Assembly (NCBI GenBank): GCA_036746695.1
Contig: DAIODP010000001.1
Span: 124,001-188,000 of the forward strand
Direction: 5' to 3'
Length of the DNA: 64,000 bases
Source of the DNA: UBA3006 sp036746695
Lineage (GTDB): Bacteria > Actinomycetota > Acidimicrobiia > Acidimicrobiales > Ilumatobacteraceae
Under the pieces are notes generated by a model. That model did not search any database. It was not told the origin of the DNA and was given only the letters and a program-made list of their open reading frames with translations. Of the stretch, positions 53,859-62,067 are shown piece after piece. The stretch's first letter is position 1, and each line of letters opens with the position of its first letter. Both the position numbers and the translations under genes were made by a program.

Positions 53859-54689
53859 CTAGATTTCAACAGTCCCCTGGATACACGCGGTGACTGAGCC
53901 GCCAATCCAAACCTGCTTCAACTCATCCATTGAAACGTGAATTTCTCCAGCATGGCCCATTGACTTGCCTTGCGAAGCCATATACGGCGGCACGAAACGA
54001 CCTGCACCTATCAACCATTGAGCCAATGATGCATTCAGGCTTCCCGTTACCGGATCTTCAACAGTCACTCCACCCGAGGAGTAAAACGCTCGAACTTCAT
54101 ATGCAAAACGCGACCCAGCGGGATACGCGCCGATAACGCCCAATGTGAGATTCATCTTTTGTGGTTTGATTGCCAGCACCTGTTCTGCTGATCCCAGTTG
54201 AATGCCAAGCCAACCAGGACCGTTATCGACCCACGCTGCATCAATGATTGCCTCCCTATCGATACCGAGTGAAGCTGCTGCCTCTACTACCAATGACTCT
54301 TCCACAGGACCACCACGCAAAAGTGATGGCGCAGCAAATGACAGTGAATTTCTATCGCGGCGCACATTGATTAATCCCACTTCACATTCCTGAACAATCG
54401 TGTTATCGCTTCGAGGTGTTCCGCCATGAATCAACCACGCATATGCAGAACCAAGAGTTGGATGACCTGCAAAGGGCAATTCTTCTGTAGGTGTAAAAAA
54501 CCTCACGCGATAATCAGCTACAGGGTTAGTCGGAGGCAGAAGGAATGTGGTTTCAGAAAGATTGGTCCATCTTGCAAACTGCTGCATCTCGCCACCATCC
54601 AGGTCATCGCAGTCAACAACCACTGCAACCGGATTGCCTCGATACGGCTTGCTTGAAAAGACGTCAATCTGGGTGAATCTGCGTTGCAC
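53859..54689 (-). CDS. PhzF-family isomerase/epimerase
   Basis: A 276-residue protein with two matching half-domains. FTQIDVFSSKPYRGNPVAVV is the standard N-terminus, ETTFLLPP and FFTPTEELPFAGHPTLGSAYA hold the catalytic Glu and the FAGHPT loop, and GVTVEDPVTGSLNASLAQW closes the second half. The substrate is unknown. GTG 54689 is chosen because the frame upstream runs into the tRNA-Cys 3'-end fragment at 54725-54747, 35 bp away, which is island boundary, not coding. Confidence 0.88.
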   Translation of the reverse strand: MQRRFTQIDVFSSKPYRGNPVAVVVDCDDLDGGEMQQFARWTNLSETTFLLPPTNPVADYRVRFFTPTEELPFAGHPTLGSAYAWLIHGGTPRSDNTIVQECEVGLINVRRDRNSLSFAAPSLLRGGPVEESLVVEAAASLGIDREAIIDAAWVDNGPGWLGIQLGSAEQVLAIKPQKMNLTLGVIGAYPAGSRFAYEVRAFYSSGGVTVEDPVTGSLNASLAQWLIGAGRFVPPYMASQGKSMGHAGEIHVSMDELKQVWIGGSVTACIQGTVEI

Positions 54690-54719
54690 GTGGACAATTC
54701 TGCCACGCTCTCGACAATG

Positions 54720-54888
54720 AACAATTGAGGCGACGCCGGGAATCGAAATCCAAGAAAAGCGTCTCTCAGCAGTCCGCCTGGCTTTAAAAGGCCATCTCGT
54801 CACGCAACTTCAGCGCCCAAGGACTCGCCTATCCCCCGTTTTCCCAATGAGCGTCCAAGGTGTCGTACCAAATTCGTACCAGTTCATT
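54720..54888. repeat. Direct repeat copy A, tRNA-Cys 3'-end fragment plus conserved 141 bp
   Basis: Bases 54720-54747 are identical (28 nt) to 60549-60576, that is, to the 3' end of tRNA-Cys with its downstream flank. The next 141 bp (54748-54888) match 58681-58821 at most positions, with an exact 23-base block at 54824-54846. This is the expected product of site-specific integration into a tRNA gene. The copy lacks the rest of the tRNA. Confidence 0.88.
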
Positions 54889-54925
54889 CATGAAAGTTCA
54901 TTCACTACACCTATTGTGAAAATAC

Positions 54926-54967
54926 AAAAGGGCCCTCGATGTTTTCTTCCACGTCGAGGGCCCTTTT
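54926..54967. terminator. Bidirectional intrinsic terminator
   Basis: A 14-bp perfect stem, AAAAGGGCCCTCGA (54926-54939) with TCGAGGGCCCTTTT (54954-54967), and an A-tract and T-tract on opposite sides. It would stop the LLM gene (stop at 54984, minus strand) and shield it from plus-strand reading from the repeat. Confidence 0.92.
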
Positions 54968-54983
54968 TATTGAGTACTTGTTC

Positions 54984-55991
54984 TCAGCTTGCGTTTACCT
55001 TTGGCATGATTTCCTCAACCAATTGATTGAGATCTTCCAATGTCTTTGATACAGGAACACCTGAAAACGGAGGCCAAATCAAAGGCATCGTCATTCCAGC
55101 TTTCTTATATGAAATGAGGTTTTCAGTAATCTGATCAGCAGTGCCCACAAGATAATTGCTTAGCTTGCGATTAGGAGTCTGGTCGGTTGGTTCATCAGTA
55201 ATTGTGAACCAGATCATGCTGCACATATCGAAACCGTCATTGAGATTGCGATCGCTTCCCAATTCTTCCAACTCGCGTTGAATCTCTTTACGCCAGTGTG
55301 CGATGTCTTCAGGAGAATCCTGAATTCCGATCCAACCGGAGAGGCCGTACTTTGCAATGCGACTTGCAGATCGTTTTGGGTCCTTTAATCCACTGAAATA
55401 GATAGGAGGTCCTGGTTTCTGCAATGGCTTTGCACCAAAGCCGCATGCATCAAAATCGGCAAATTCGCCGTGGTATTCAAACAAATCGTTTGTCCAAATG
55501 CCTTGCAAAATTTCAATTGTCTCGCGTACATGCTTGTGACGCTTTGGAAAGATGTGCGACGCACTCGCTGCTGCGAATTCTTCAGGCATCCAACCAGAAC
55601 CAACACCAACATTCACGCGACCATTTGACAGGTGGTCAACCGTTGCGATCTCTCCAGCTAGAACTCCTGGTGCACGGTATGGCGTATCAATAATGCTCAT
55701 ACCAATACGGACCTTCTTTGTCTTTGCTGCCAGCCATGGAATGAGTGGCATGCCGTGCAACCACTGACCGCGAGCCGATACCGGCATCTGCAGTGGAAAC
55801 TGCTCCATCATCCCGAATGGATATGTCATTTTTCCCTGATCAGATGCCTCAGGAACCACGACGCGGTCTAATGTCCACACGGAATCGAAATTATGATCTT
55901 CAGCCGCTTGGGTGAGATCTTCGAGTTCCTTCACAGTGACAGAATCACGGAAGTTCGGCAAGTACAGGGCAAGTTTCATTTTACTACTCAT
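54984..55991 (-). CDS. LLM-class (probably F420-dependent) oxidoreductase
   Basis: A 335-residue luciferase-like protein: KLALYLPNFRDS, HNFDSVWTLDRVVVPE, KVRIGMSIIDTPYRAPGVLAGEIATVDHLSNGRVNVGVGSGW (shown here only in part as landmarks) and GPPIYFSGLKDPKR. ATG 55991 is preferred; GGGGG lies five bases upstream, and the family start MKLALYLP follows. Its promoter region holds two palindromes bound presumably by the divergent MarR protein. It is the outermost gene of the first tRNA-Cys segment. Substrate unknown; F420 use inferred from the family. Confidence 0.82.
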   Translation of the reverse strand: MSSKMKLALYLPNFRDSVTVKELEDLTQAAEDHNFDSVWTLDRVVVPEASDQGKMTYPFGMMEQFPLQMPVSARGQWLHGMPLIPWLAAKTKKVRIGMSIIDTPYRAPGVLAGEIATVDHLSNGRVNVGVGSGWMPEEFAAASASHIFPKRHKHVRETIEILQGIWTNDLFEYHGEFADFDACGFGAKPLQKPGPPIYFSGLKDPKRSASRIAKYGLSGWIGIQDSPEDIAHWRKEIQRELEELGSDRNLNDGFDMCSMIWFTITDEPTDQTPNRKLSNYLVGTADQITENLISYKKAGMTMPLIWPPFSGVPVSKTLEDLNQLVEEIMPKVNAS

Positions 55992-56032
55992 CATTTCCCC
56001 CAAATGAATAATTTGAACTGCTTAATGGCAGG

Positions 56033-56050
56033 TATATCATGCGTGATATA
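56033..56050. promoter_or_regulatory. Palindrome O1, putative MarR operator
   Basis: TATATCA-TGCG-TGATATA, an 18-bp palindrome with 7-bp arms, in the 93 bp between divergent LLM and marR starts. Its arms are identical to those of O2, centred 26 bp away, and nearly identical to those of O3. Confidence 0.8.
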
Positions 56051-56058
56051 AACGTAAA

Positions 56059-56076
56059 TATATCATGCCTGATATA
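56059..56076. promoter_or_regulatory. Palindrome O2, putative MarR operator
   Basis: TATATCA-TGCC-TGATATA, eight bases before the marR start codon. In that place a bound repressor would block marR expression, which suggests autoregulation. Confidence 0.8.
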
Positions 56077-56084
56077 ATTTGCAA

Positions 56085-56543
56085 ATGGCCAAGAATTCCA
56101 AACCCCCAACCGACGGCGCCTTTGGCCAACTTGATCAGCAACTCTGTTTTTCCCTCTATGCCGCAAGTACAGCTATGACCCGTCTGTACAGACCATTACT
56201 AGAGGAAATGGGCATTACCTACCCCCAGTATTTGGCTCTTTTGGTCCTGTGGGAAAAGGGTTCCATCCGACTTGGCGAAATAGCCGAAGCCCTCAATTTG
56301 GCCAGTCACGCTGTGTCACCCATCATCGACCGTCTCGAGCACGCTGGTTTGGCACGCCGCATAAACGACCCCACGGATGCCCGTGCAGTGCTCGTAGAAC
56401 TCACTAAGTCAGGACAGAAACTGAAGTCCTCGGGAGGCCCAATTCGAGATGTGGTTCGCAAGAAAACCGCAATGAAGACTTCTGAGATCACGCGTCTTCG
56501 CGATGAGTTGCAGAGACTTGTTCAAACCTTGAACGAAAACTAG
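56085..56543 (+). CDS. MarR-family transcriptional regulator
   Basis: A 152-residue winged-helix regulator: FSLYAASTAMTRLYRPLLEEMGITYPQYLALLVLW is the dimerisation part, of which FSLYAAS and TYPQYLAL resemble OhrR-like MarR proteins; SIRLGEIAEALNLASHAVSPIIDRLEHAGL is the DNA-binding helix-turn-helix and NDPTDARAVLVELT the wing. No cysteine sits at the OhrR redox position except Cys early in QQLCFS, which could be the reactive one. ATG 56085 is chosen over TTG 56079. Three palindromes nearby are the likely sites. Its stop codon adjoins the convergent ligase stop with no gap. Confidence 0.88.
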   Translation: MAKNSKPPTDGAFGQLDQQLCFSLYAASTAMTRLYRPLLEEMGITYPQYLALLVLWEKGSIRLGEIAEALNLASHAVSPIIDRLEHAGLARRINDPTDARAVLVELTKSGQKLKSSGGPIRDVVRKKTAMKTSEITRLRDELQRLVQTLNEN

Positions 56544-58079
56544 CTAGTTCGATTCAGTAGCGAGTATTTCTCTTAATTCCCTCTTCACTACCTTGCCGTA
56601 GTTATTAGTTGGGAGCGACGAAACGAATCGGTATTCCTTTGGGCGCTTGTAACGCGCAATGCGGTCGAGACACATTTGGTCAAGTTCTTTAGATGTTGGC
56701 ACGCTGTTACTGGCAGCAACGATAAACGCAATAACAGTCTCTCCCCACTCAGAATCCTGTTTTCCGACAACTGCAACTGCTTGAACAGACGGATGCTGAA
56801 GTAACACTTCCTCAACTTCACGTGGATATATGTTCATACCACCACTGATAATCAGGTCTTTTGACCGATCCTTCAAAGTGAGAAAACCCTCCTCATCGAA
56901 ACTACCCATATCGCCAGTATGCAGCCATCCGTTACGTAGCGTTTCTGCTGTTGCTTCTGGTTGATTCCAATAACCAGCCATCACGACATCGCCCCGAACA
57001 ATAACTTCTCCGATTTCGCCAACCGGAAGTTCGTTATCGTTCTCATCAACAACGCGTACTTCAACATCGGTGCGTGGAAGTCCAACACTTTGAATGCGTT
57101 CGTGCCAGCGTGAATCTCCCCGACCATCATGTTCTGCTTTTGACAAACCTGTGATCGTCATCGGAGTTTCACCTTGTCCATAAATCTGTGCAAGACGTGG
57201 ACCAAAGACTTGAAGCGCCTCTTCCAGGTCCGCCAAATACATCGGTGCACCACCATAAATAATGGTCTTTAGATTCGACAGGTCTGACCCTGTGATTGCA
57301 GGTTCATTTGCAAGACGCTTCACCATTGTTGGGGCAGCAAAAAATGAGACACCAGCCCACCGACGAATAAGCGATGCAATTTCTTCACCATCGACTCCAC
57401 CAGAGTGCGGGAGAACGCTGACTGCCCCACGAGCCACATGCGGCAAACCATAGAGTCCTGACCCATGAGACAAAGGAGCTGCATGCAACACAGCGTCATG
57501 ATGGGTGAGTTCATCAATGTCTGCAAAGTAGCTGAGGCTCATCATCAACAGGTTGCGGAACGTCAGCGTGGCCCCCTTGGGTCGACCCGTCGTTCCGCTT
57601 GTATAGAACAGCCAGGCCGGGTCATGTGGATGTCGATCCACCATTGTCATCGGCGCAGCAGAACGAATGCGATTCCAAAGCTCGCTCGGGGCAAGCACGA
57701 CTGATTTCAAAGTTTTCACGACTCCGAGTAGCGACTCAACATCAATGCGATGATCTTCATCTGTTACCACTACCGAACATCCACTGTGTTCAAGAATGTA
57801 CGAAATCTCTTCGCGATGAAGACGCGCGTTAACAGGCACAACCACGAGTCCCGCATGCCAGACGCCATATTGTGCTTCAAGATATTCGGGACGATTGCGC
57901 ATCACAATGGCAACACGATCTCCCACTTGCAAGTCAAATTCGTTCGTGAGGCCATTGGCGATTTTCGCAATACGGGATGCGAATTGACTCCAAGTTGCAT
58001 GTATGTATTCACCATCGGCGACAGCGGGAGCATCAGGGATACGGCGACCATGACGTGCCACCCAATGCGCTGGATTCAT
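56544..58079 (-). CDS. Acyl-CoA synthetase (AMP-forming)
   Basis: A 511-residue adenylate-forming ligase: LFYTSGTTGRPKGATLT, APLSHGSGLYG, IYGQGETPMT, GWLHTGDMGSF, DRSKDLIISGGMNIYP and the C-terminal catalytic lysine in NYGKVVKREL. The pattern fits fatty-acid or aryl carboxylate ligases; substrate unknown. The start region is 48 bp from palindrome O3, so it is probably regulated by the adjacent MarR protein. It belongs to the first tRNA-Cys segment. Confidence 0.88.
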   Translation of the reverse strand: MNPAHWVARHGRRIPDAPAVADGEYIHATWSQFASRIAKIANGLTNEFDLQVGDRVAIVMRNRPEYLEAQYGVWHAGLVVVPVNARLHREEISYILEHSGCSVVVTDEDHRIDVESLLGVVKTLKSVVLAPSELWNRIRSAAPMTMVDRHPHDPAWLFYTSGTTGRPKGATLTFRNLLMMSLSYFADIDELTHHDAVLHAAPLSHGSGLYGLPHVARGAVSVLPHSGGVDGEEIASLIRRWAGVSFFAAPTMVKRLANEPAITGSDLSNLKTIIYGGAPMYLADLEEALQVFGPRLAQIYGQGETPMTITGLSKAEHDGRGDSRWHERIQSVGLPRTDVEVRVVDENDNELPVGEIGEVIVRGDVVMAGYWNQPEATAETLRNGWLHTGDMGSFDEEGFLTLKDRSKDLIISGGMNIYPREVEEVLLQHPSVQAVAVVGKQDSEWGETVIAFIVAASNSVPTSKELDQMCLDRIARYKRPKEYRFVSSLPTNNYGKVVKRELREILATESN

Positions 58080-58127
58080 TCGACGACCTCACTCATTGTT
58101 GTTACGGTAATACCCAATCTTGCTGGA

Positions 58128-58145
58128 TATATCACGCATGATACA
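58128..58145. promoter_or_regulatory. Palindrome O3, putative MarR operator
   Basis: TATATCA-CGCA-TGATACA, one mismatch from the O1/O2 arms. It lies between the divergent starts of the acyl-CoA ligase (58079) and the split-barrel gene (58211), so one site could control both. Confidence 0.75.
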
Positions 58146-58210
58146 TTATCGTTTGGTCAACAATTTCTAACTAAATACGGCTCAAACCCAAATGTGGAGA
58201 GAATGGACAA

Positions 58211-58636
58211 ATGAAACTTGACACTGACGAGGCATTACGCCGCTTAAAGTTGCACACCCACGGCACTTGTTCCACACTCCATCCTGAACGCGGGATTGAT
58301 TCAGTTCCCGCTGTATACGCCATCGACGAAGATGGATACCTGGGTATACCTATCGATCGGGTTAAACCCAAGACCTCGACCAAGTTGCAACGCAAGTCAA
58401 ACCTAGAGATTGATCCGCGTGCCACTTTGCTTGTTGACAAATGGGACGACGTCGATTGGAGTCAGTTGTGGTGGGTGCGCGCACACTTGGAATGGCTAGG
58501 TGAATCACAAAGTTCGCGTGCTGCAGCGCTTTCATCTTTGCTGGCTCAGCGCTATCCGCAATATGCCGATGAACCTTTTGAACGAGTTCTTGTCTTTCGG
58601 ATCGCGGTAATCACTGGCTGGTCAGCCGCAAACTGA
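58211..58636 (+). CDS. PPOX-class F420-dependent split-barrel protein
   Basis: A 141-residue flavin/deazaflavin split-barrel protein. AIDEDGYLGIPIDRVKPKT, LQRKSNLEIDPRATLLVDKWD and WSQLWWVRAHLEW are the landmarks; LWWVRA is characteristic of the TIGR03668-type group, which is thought to bind F420. Reaction unknown. It is divergent from the ligase gene and shares palindrome O3. It is the last gene of the first tRNA-Cys segment. Confidence 0.75.
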   Translation: MKLDTDEALRRLKLHTHGTCSTLHPERGIDSVPAVYAIDEDGYLGIPIDRVKPKTSTKLQRKSNLEIDPRATLLVDKWDDVDWSQLWWVRAHLEWLGESQSSRAAALSSLLAQRYPQYADEPFERVLVFRIAVITGWSAAN

Positions 58637-58657
58637 CAAACCCCTTCGAGGACATTT

Positions 58658-58821
58658 TTGAGGCGACGCCGGGAATCGAAATCCAAGGAAAACGGCTCCC
58701 ACAATCCCGAATAGCTTCAATCAGCCATTTCATCACACAACTTCAGCGTTCCAAGTCTCGCCTATCCCCCGTTTTCCCATTGAGCGTTCATGGGGTCGTA
58801 CCAAATCCGTACCAATTCCAT
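58658..58821. repeat. Direct repeat copy B, tRNA-Cys 3'-end fragment plus conserved 141 bp
   Basis: The first 23 bases (58658-58680) equal the tRNA-Cys 3' end at 60554-60576. The next 141 bp match copy A, including the 23-base exact block at 58757-58779. It separates the MarR/ligase segment from the sulfatase segment. The bases just before the core differ from those of copy A and of the tRNA, as expected if each marks a different junction. Confidence 0.88.
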
Positions 58822-58884
58822 GATCTCAGAACCTAAATCCGAGTTTCAGATTTCCTGAGCAGTGAATTGTGAAACAATTGGGGG

Positions 58885-60519
58885 ATGGCAGTTTCACGCG
58901 AGACACATCCCGACATCATTCTGATTCTGGTCGACGACATGGGATTCACTGATTTAGGTTGCATGGGGTCAGAAATTCGAACGCCAAACATTGACAGCAT
59001 TGCCAGGAACGGCATGCTCCTTTCCTCCATGTACAACTCAGCTCGTTGCTGTCCTACGCGAGCTTCACTTCTCACAGGCATGTATCCACATAATGCTGGG
59101 GTTGGCCAAATGGGCGCAAACCTCGGAACCAAGGAGTATCAAGGATTCCTGCGTAGTGACACCACGACGATTGCTGAGGCAGTTAAGCGGTCTGGCTACC
59201 GAACCTTGATGTCGGGTAAATGGCATGTCGCTGGTGACTTATGGGCTACTCGAGTGGACACTTGGCGTGTTGGCTCCGAAGGGCACCCAACTCCGAGACA
59301 AAGAGGATTTGATCGATTTTATGGAATCCTCGATGGCGTATCGAACTTTTTTTCGCCCCACTTCCTTATGAAAGATGACGAACGTATTTATGCTTCGCCG
59401 ACAGATTATTACTTTACGGATGCAATAACCGACGAAGCCCTTCTCATGATTGATGAATCAATCATGATGGAAGAGCCATATTTTCTCTATCTCGCACATA
59501 CTGCGCCTCACTGGCCACTGCATGCCTACGAAGAAGACATTGCCAAATACGAAGCGACATACCGTTCCGGTTGGGATTCAATACGCACGGCTCGACACGA
59601 GCAACTAAACGGTCTTGGAGCTGTCGAGAAAAACTGGCAAATCAGCCCACGAGACGAAGCTTCTAAACCCTGGGATTCAGTAGACAATAAACAATGGGAG
59701 TCCGAACGCATGGCGGTTTACGCCGCAATGATTGATCGCCTTGATCAAAATGTTGGACGTGTTATTGACCATCTGAAAGCCAAAGGAACTTTGGATAACA
59801 CATTGATTATGTTTTTGTCTGATAATGGCGGATGTGCTGAGTTAATGAAAGAGGATGGTTGGGCCAAGTTCTTTCCTGATACAAATAACGATGGATCAAA
59901 AATCATCATGGGTAACCGGCAGGACTTAAGGCCTGGATCAGCTCAGACTTACATGAGTTATGACCTTCCTTGGGCGAACGTCTCAAATACACCCTTCAGG
60001 AAATTTAAGCATTACGTACATGAAGGCGGAATCTCAACACCACTGCTAGTTCAGTGGCCCAAGCGATTTACTCCAGGTGGGGTTTCACACAGCCCGACAC
60101 ACGTAGCTGATGTATTGCCGACCATTTTGGATGCAGCAGGCCTTAACCCGATTTCCCACATTGAAGGCTATGAAATTCAGCCTTTAGATGGCGAAAGCTT
60201 CCTCCCACTTCTTGAAAAAAAGAACTGGAAAAGAGAGCGGCCGTTGTATTGGGAACATGAGGGAAACTGCGCCATCCGGGTTGGTGATTTCAAGCTAGTT
60301 AAAGAATTTCAGGGAGATTGGGAGCTCTACAACATCGTTGAGGACCGAACCGAAATGATCAATATTGCGCAGTCGAATCGAGCATTGAAAATTTCACTTG
60401 AGAATCAGTATTCAGAATGGGCCGACAAAACTGGTGTTCTGCCTTGGGAACGGCTGCTACCCGTATTGCAGAGAATTTGGGAGATGCCCGATATTTCCCA
60501 AACGGAATCTGCGAGCTAG
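58885..60519 (+). CDS. Arylsulfatase-type sulfatase
   Basis: A 544-residue type I sulfatase without a signal peptide. The metal site LILVDDMG (Asp17, Asp18), the formylglycine motif C-x-P-x-R as Cys55-Cys56-Pro-Thr-Arg59 in ARCCPTRASLLTG, GKWHVAGD, and LSDNGG are present. Cys55 would need conversion by a formylglycine-generating enzyme, not seen here. It releases sulphate from an organic ester whose identity is unknown. It is the only gene of the second tRNA-Cys segment. Confidence 0.92.
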   Translation: MAVSRETHPDIILILVDDMGFTDLGCMGSEIRTPNIDSIARNGMLLSSMYNSARCCPTRASLLTGMYPHNAGVGQMGANLGTKEYQGFLRSDTTTIAEAVKRSGYRTLMSGKWHVAGDLWATRVDTWRVGSEGHPTPRQRGFDRFYGILDGVSNFFSPHFLMKDDERIYASPTDYYFTDAITDEALLMIDESIMMEEPYFLYLAHTAPHWPLHAYEEDIAKYEATYRSGWDSIRTARHEQLNGLGAVEKNWQISPRDEASKPWDSVDNKQWESERMAVYAAMIDRLDQNVGRVIDHLKAKGTLDNTLIMFLSDNGGCAELMKEDGWAKFFPDTNNDGSKIIMGNRQDLRPGSAQTYMSYDLPWANVSNTPFRKFKHYVHEGGISTPLLVQWPKRFTPGGVSHSPTHVADVLPTILDAAGLNPISHIEGYEIQPLDGESFLPLLEKKNWKRERPLYWEHEGNCAIRVGDFKLVKEFQGDWELYNIVEDRTEMINIAQSNRALKISLENQYSEWADKTGVLPWERLLPVLQRIWEMPDISQTESAS

Positions 60520-60556
60520 AGATTGAAAGGCAACTAGCTAACCCAATAAACAATTG

Positions 60557-60627
60557 AGGCGACGCCGGGAATCGAACCCGGTTACGGGGCTTTGCAGGCC
60601 CATGCCTAACCATTCGGCCACGTCGCC
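60557..60627 (-). tRNA. tRNA-Cys (anticodon GCA)
   Basis: A 71-nt tRNA: acceptor GGCGACG pairs with CGTCGCC, discriminator T as usual for bacterial tRNA-Cys, anticodon loop CTGCAAA (GCA) and T arm CCGGG-TTCGATT-CCCGG. CCA is not encoded. It is the intact target of two earlier integrations: its 3' end recurs at 54720-54747 and 58658-58680. Confidence 0.96.
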
Positions 60628-60706
60628 GTAGACAAGCTACGTAAGCAGGCTACAGGCAGAGATAAAGCGAACCTTCTCGAGGTAGGTGTTTGGTTACGCT
60701 TGTGAA

Positions 60707-61864
60707 ATGCCAAAACACGAACCCGAGACCACTGCTATCACGTCGGGTCGTGACGGCTCGGGCAGTTTGTCACCAGCACTCTGGACATCGACAACGTGGC
60801 AATCTGCTGGATTGGATGACAGCAATAAACATGCGCTCGCCACTCATAAGTCTGGCAATTATGCGCGTTATGGCAACCCAACTGTTCGAGCGTTTGAAGA
60901 GGCAGTCTCCGAACTTGAGGGTGCGCAGGACGCTCTTGCTTTCGGCTCTGGCATGGGCGCAATTGCGAGCGTTGTTTTTGCGCTTTGTTCAAGCGGAGAC
61001 CACATCGTTGCTCACAATCAGCTGTACGGCGGCACGGTTGCGTTTCTTAATGGCCCCTGCAAGCGGATGGGCATTGACGTGACTTTTGTTGATGGGTCTA
61101 AACCTGGTGCGCTTGCCGCGGCGGTTCGTAAGGGCAAGACCATGTTGGTTATTGCCGAAACACCCTCGAACCCGCAGATGGGCTTGGTTGATTTGGCCGA
61201 AGTGGGAGCGATCAAGGGCCCTTTCACGCTGATTGATTCCACCCTTGCGACGCCGCTTGGTCAGCAGCCGTTGTCGTATGGCGTATCGCTGGTCGTGCAT
61301 TCGGCGACAAAGGGAATTGCAGGCCACAACGATGCGATGCTCGGTGTCGTTGCTGGCGAAAAGGAATTGATCGACGCGATTTGGGGTTATTCAGTATTGC
61401 ACGGCGCAACGGCATCGCCTTTTGATGCACTTAATGGTCTTCGCGGTATTCGCACGCTTGGTGTGCGCCTCGCGCATCAATGCGCTTCAGCACTTTCTAT
61501 CGCAACAACGCTTTCTAAGCATCCACGAGTTTCGGCCGTGCACTACCCCGGTTTAAACAGCCACCCGCAACATGCATTGGCAGCAAACCAGATGCGTCAG
61601 TTTGGATCGCTTCTATCGTTTGAGATTTCCGGCGGAAAAGATGCTGCTCGAAAAGTGGTTGATGGAGTTCGCCTAGTTCGGCCAGCCGTCTCGCTTGGTG
61701 GGCCCGAGACGCTTATCTGTCACCCTGCTTCAAGCACCCATGTGGGCATGCCACTAGACGCACAGATTGAAAGTGGAATTACAGATGGAATGTTGCGCGT
61801 GTCCGTAGGGCTTGAATCAACAGCCGACATCTTTGCCGACTTGCAACAGGCACTATCGCTGTAA
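60707..61864 (+). CDS. Trans-sulfuration PLP enzyme (cystathionine/methionine lyase or synthase type)
   Basis: A 385-residue fold-type I PLP enzyme. YARYGNPTVRAFEEAVSELEG, FGSGMGAI, ETPSNPQ, DSTLATPLGQQPL and the PLP lysine Lys202 in HSATKGIAGHNDAMLG identify the Cys/Met metabolism family. Sequence motifs do not separate cystathionine gamma-synthase or lyase from methionine gamma-lyase. ATG 60707 was chosen over a start seven codons upstream. It is the first gene beyond the tRNA-Cys site. Confidence 0.87.
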   Translation: MPKHEPETTAITSGRDGSGSLSPALWTSTTWQSAGLDDSNKHALATHKSGNYARYGNPTVRAFEEAVSELEGAQDALAFGSGMGAIASVVFALCSSGDHIVAHNQLYGGTVAFLNGPCKRMGIDVTFVDGSKPGALAAAVRKGKTMLVIAETPSNPQMGLVDLAEVGAIKGPFTLIDSTLATPLGQQPLSYGVSLVVHSATKGIAGHNDAMLGVVAGEKELIDAIWGYSVLHGATASPFDALNGLRGIRTLGVRLAHQCASALSIATTLSKHPRVSAVHYPGLNSHPQHALAANQMRQFGSLLSFEISGGKDAARKVVDGVRLVRPAVSLGGPETLICHPASSTHVGMPLDAQIESGITDGMLRVSVGLESTADIFADLQQALSL

Positions 61865-61880
61865 CGGCGCAATAGCGCCG
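61865..61880. terminator. Weak hairpin between convergent genes
   Basis: CGGCGC-AATA-GCGCCG, a 6-bp GC stem directly after the lyase stop codon and seven bases before the rpmG stop. No T-tract follows, so it is at best a partial terminator. Confidence 0.4.
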
Positions 61881-61886
61881 AAGTGA

Positions 61887-62057
61887 TTAACGCTCTTCTT
61901 TGAAGATGACGTGCTTGCGTACGACTGGGTCGTACTTCTTCAGCTCGATGCGCTCGCGTGAGTTGACTTTGTTCTTACGCGTTACGTAGACATAGCCGGT
62001 GTCGGCGGTGCTACGAAGCTTGATGATGGGGCGCTTATCTTTACTTTTTGCGGCCAT
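61887..62057 (-). CDS. rpmG: 50S ribosomal protein L33
   Basis: A 56-residue L33: starts MAAKSKDKRPIIKLRST and includes GYVYVTRKNK, ERIELKKYDP and VVRKHVIFKEE. The two CxxC zinc pairs of the C+ form are absent, so this is the zinc-free (C-) type. It lies 11 bases after rpmB, in the usual rpmB-rpmG order. Identified by direct translation of the minus strand. Confidence 0.95.
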   Translation of the reverse strand: MAAKSKDKRPIIKLRSTADTGYVYVTRKNKVNSRERIELKKYDPVVRKHVIFKEER

Positions 62058-62067
62058 GGCGTGATGC

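Noticed and set aside
54725..54747. tRNA-Cys fragments as degenerate tRNA pseudogenes
   Set aside because: Only the 3' end is present in both copies and each is followed by the same 141 bp, which points to integration boundaries, not decay of duplicated tRNAs.
54690..54803. Longer PhzF protein starting at 54803
   Set aside because: The extra residues come from the tRNA-Cys fragment and repeat A; the family start lies at GTG 54689.
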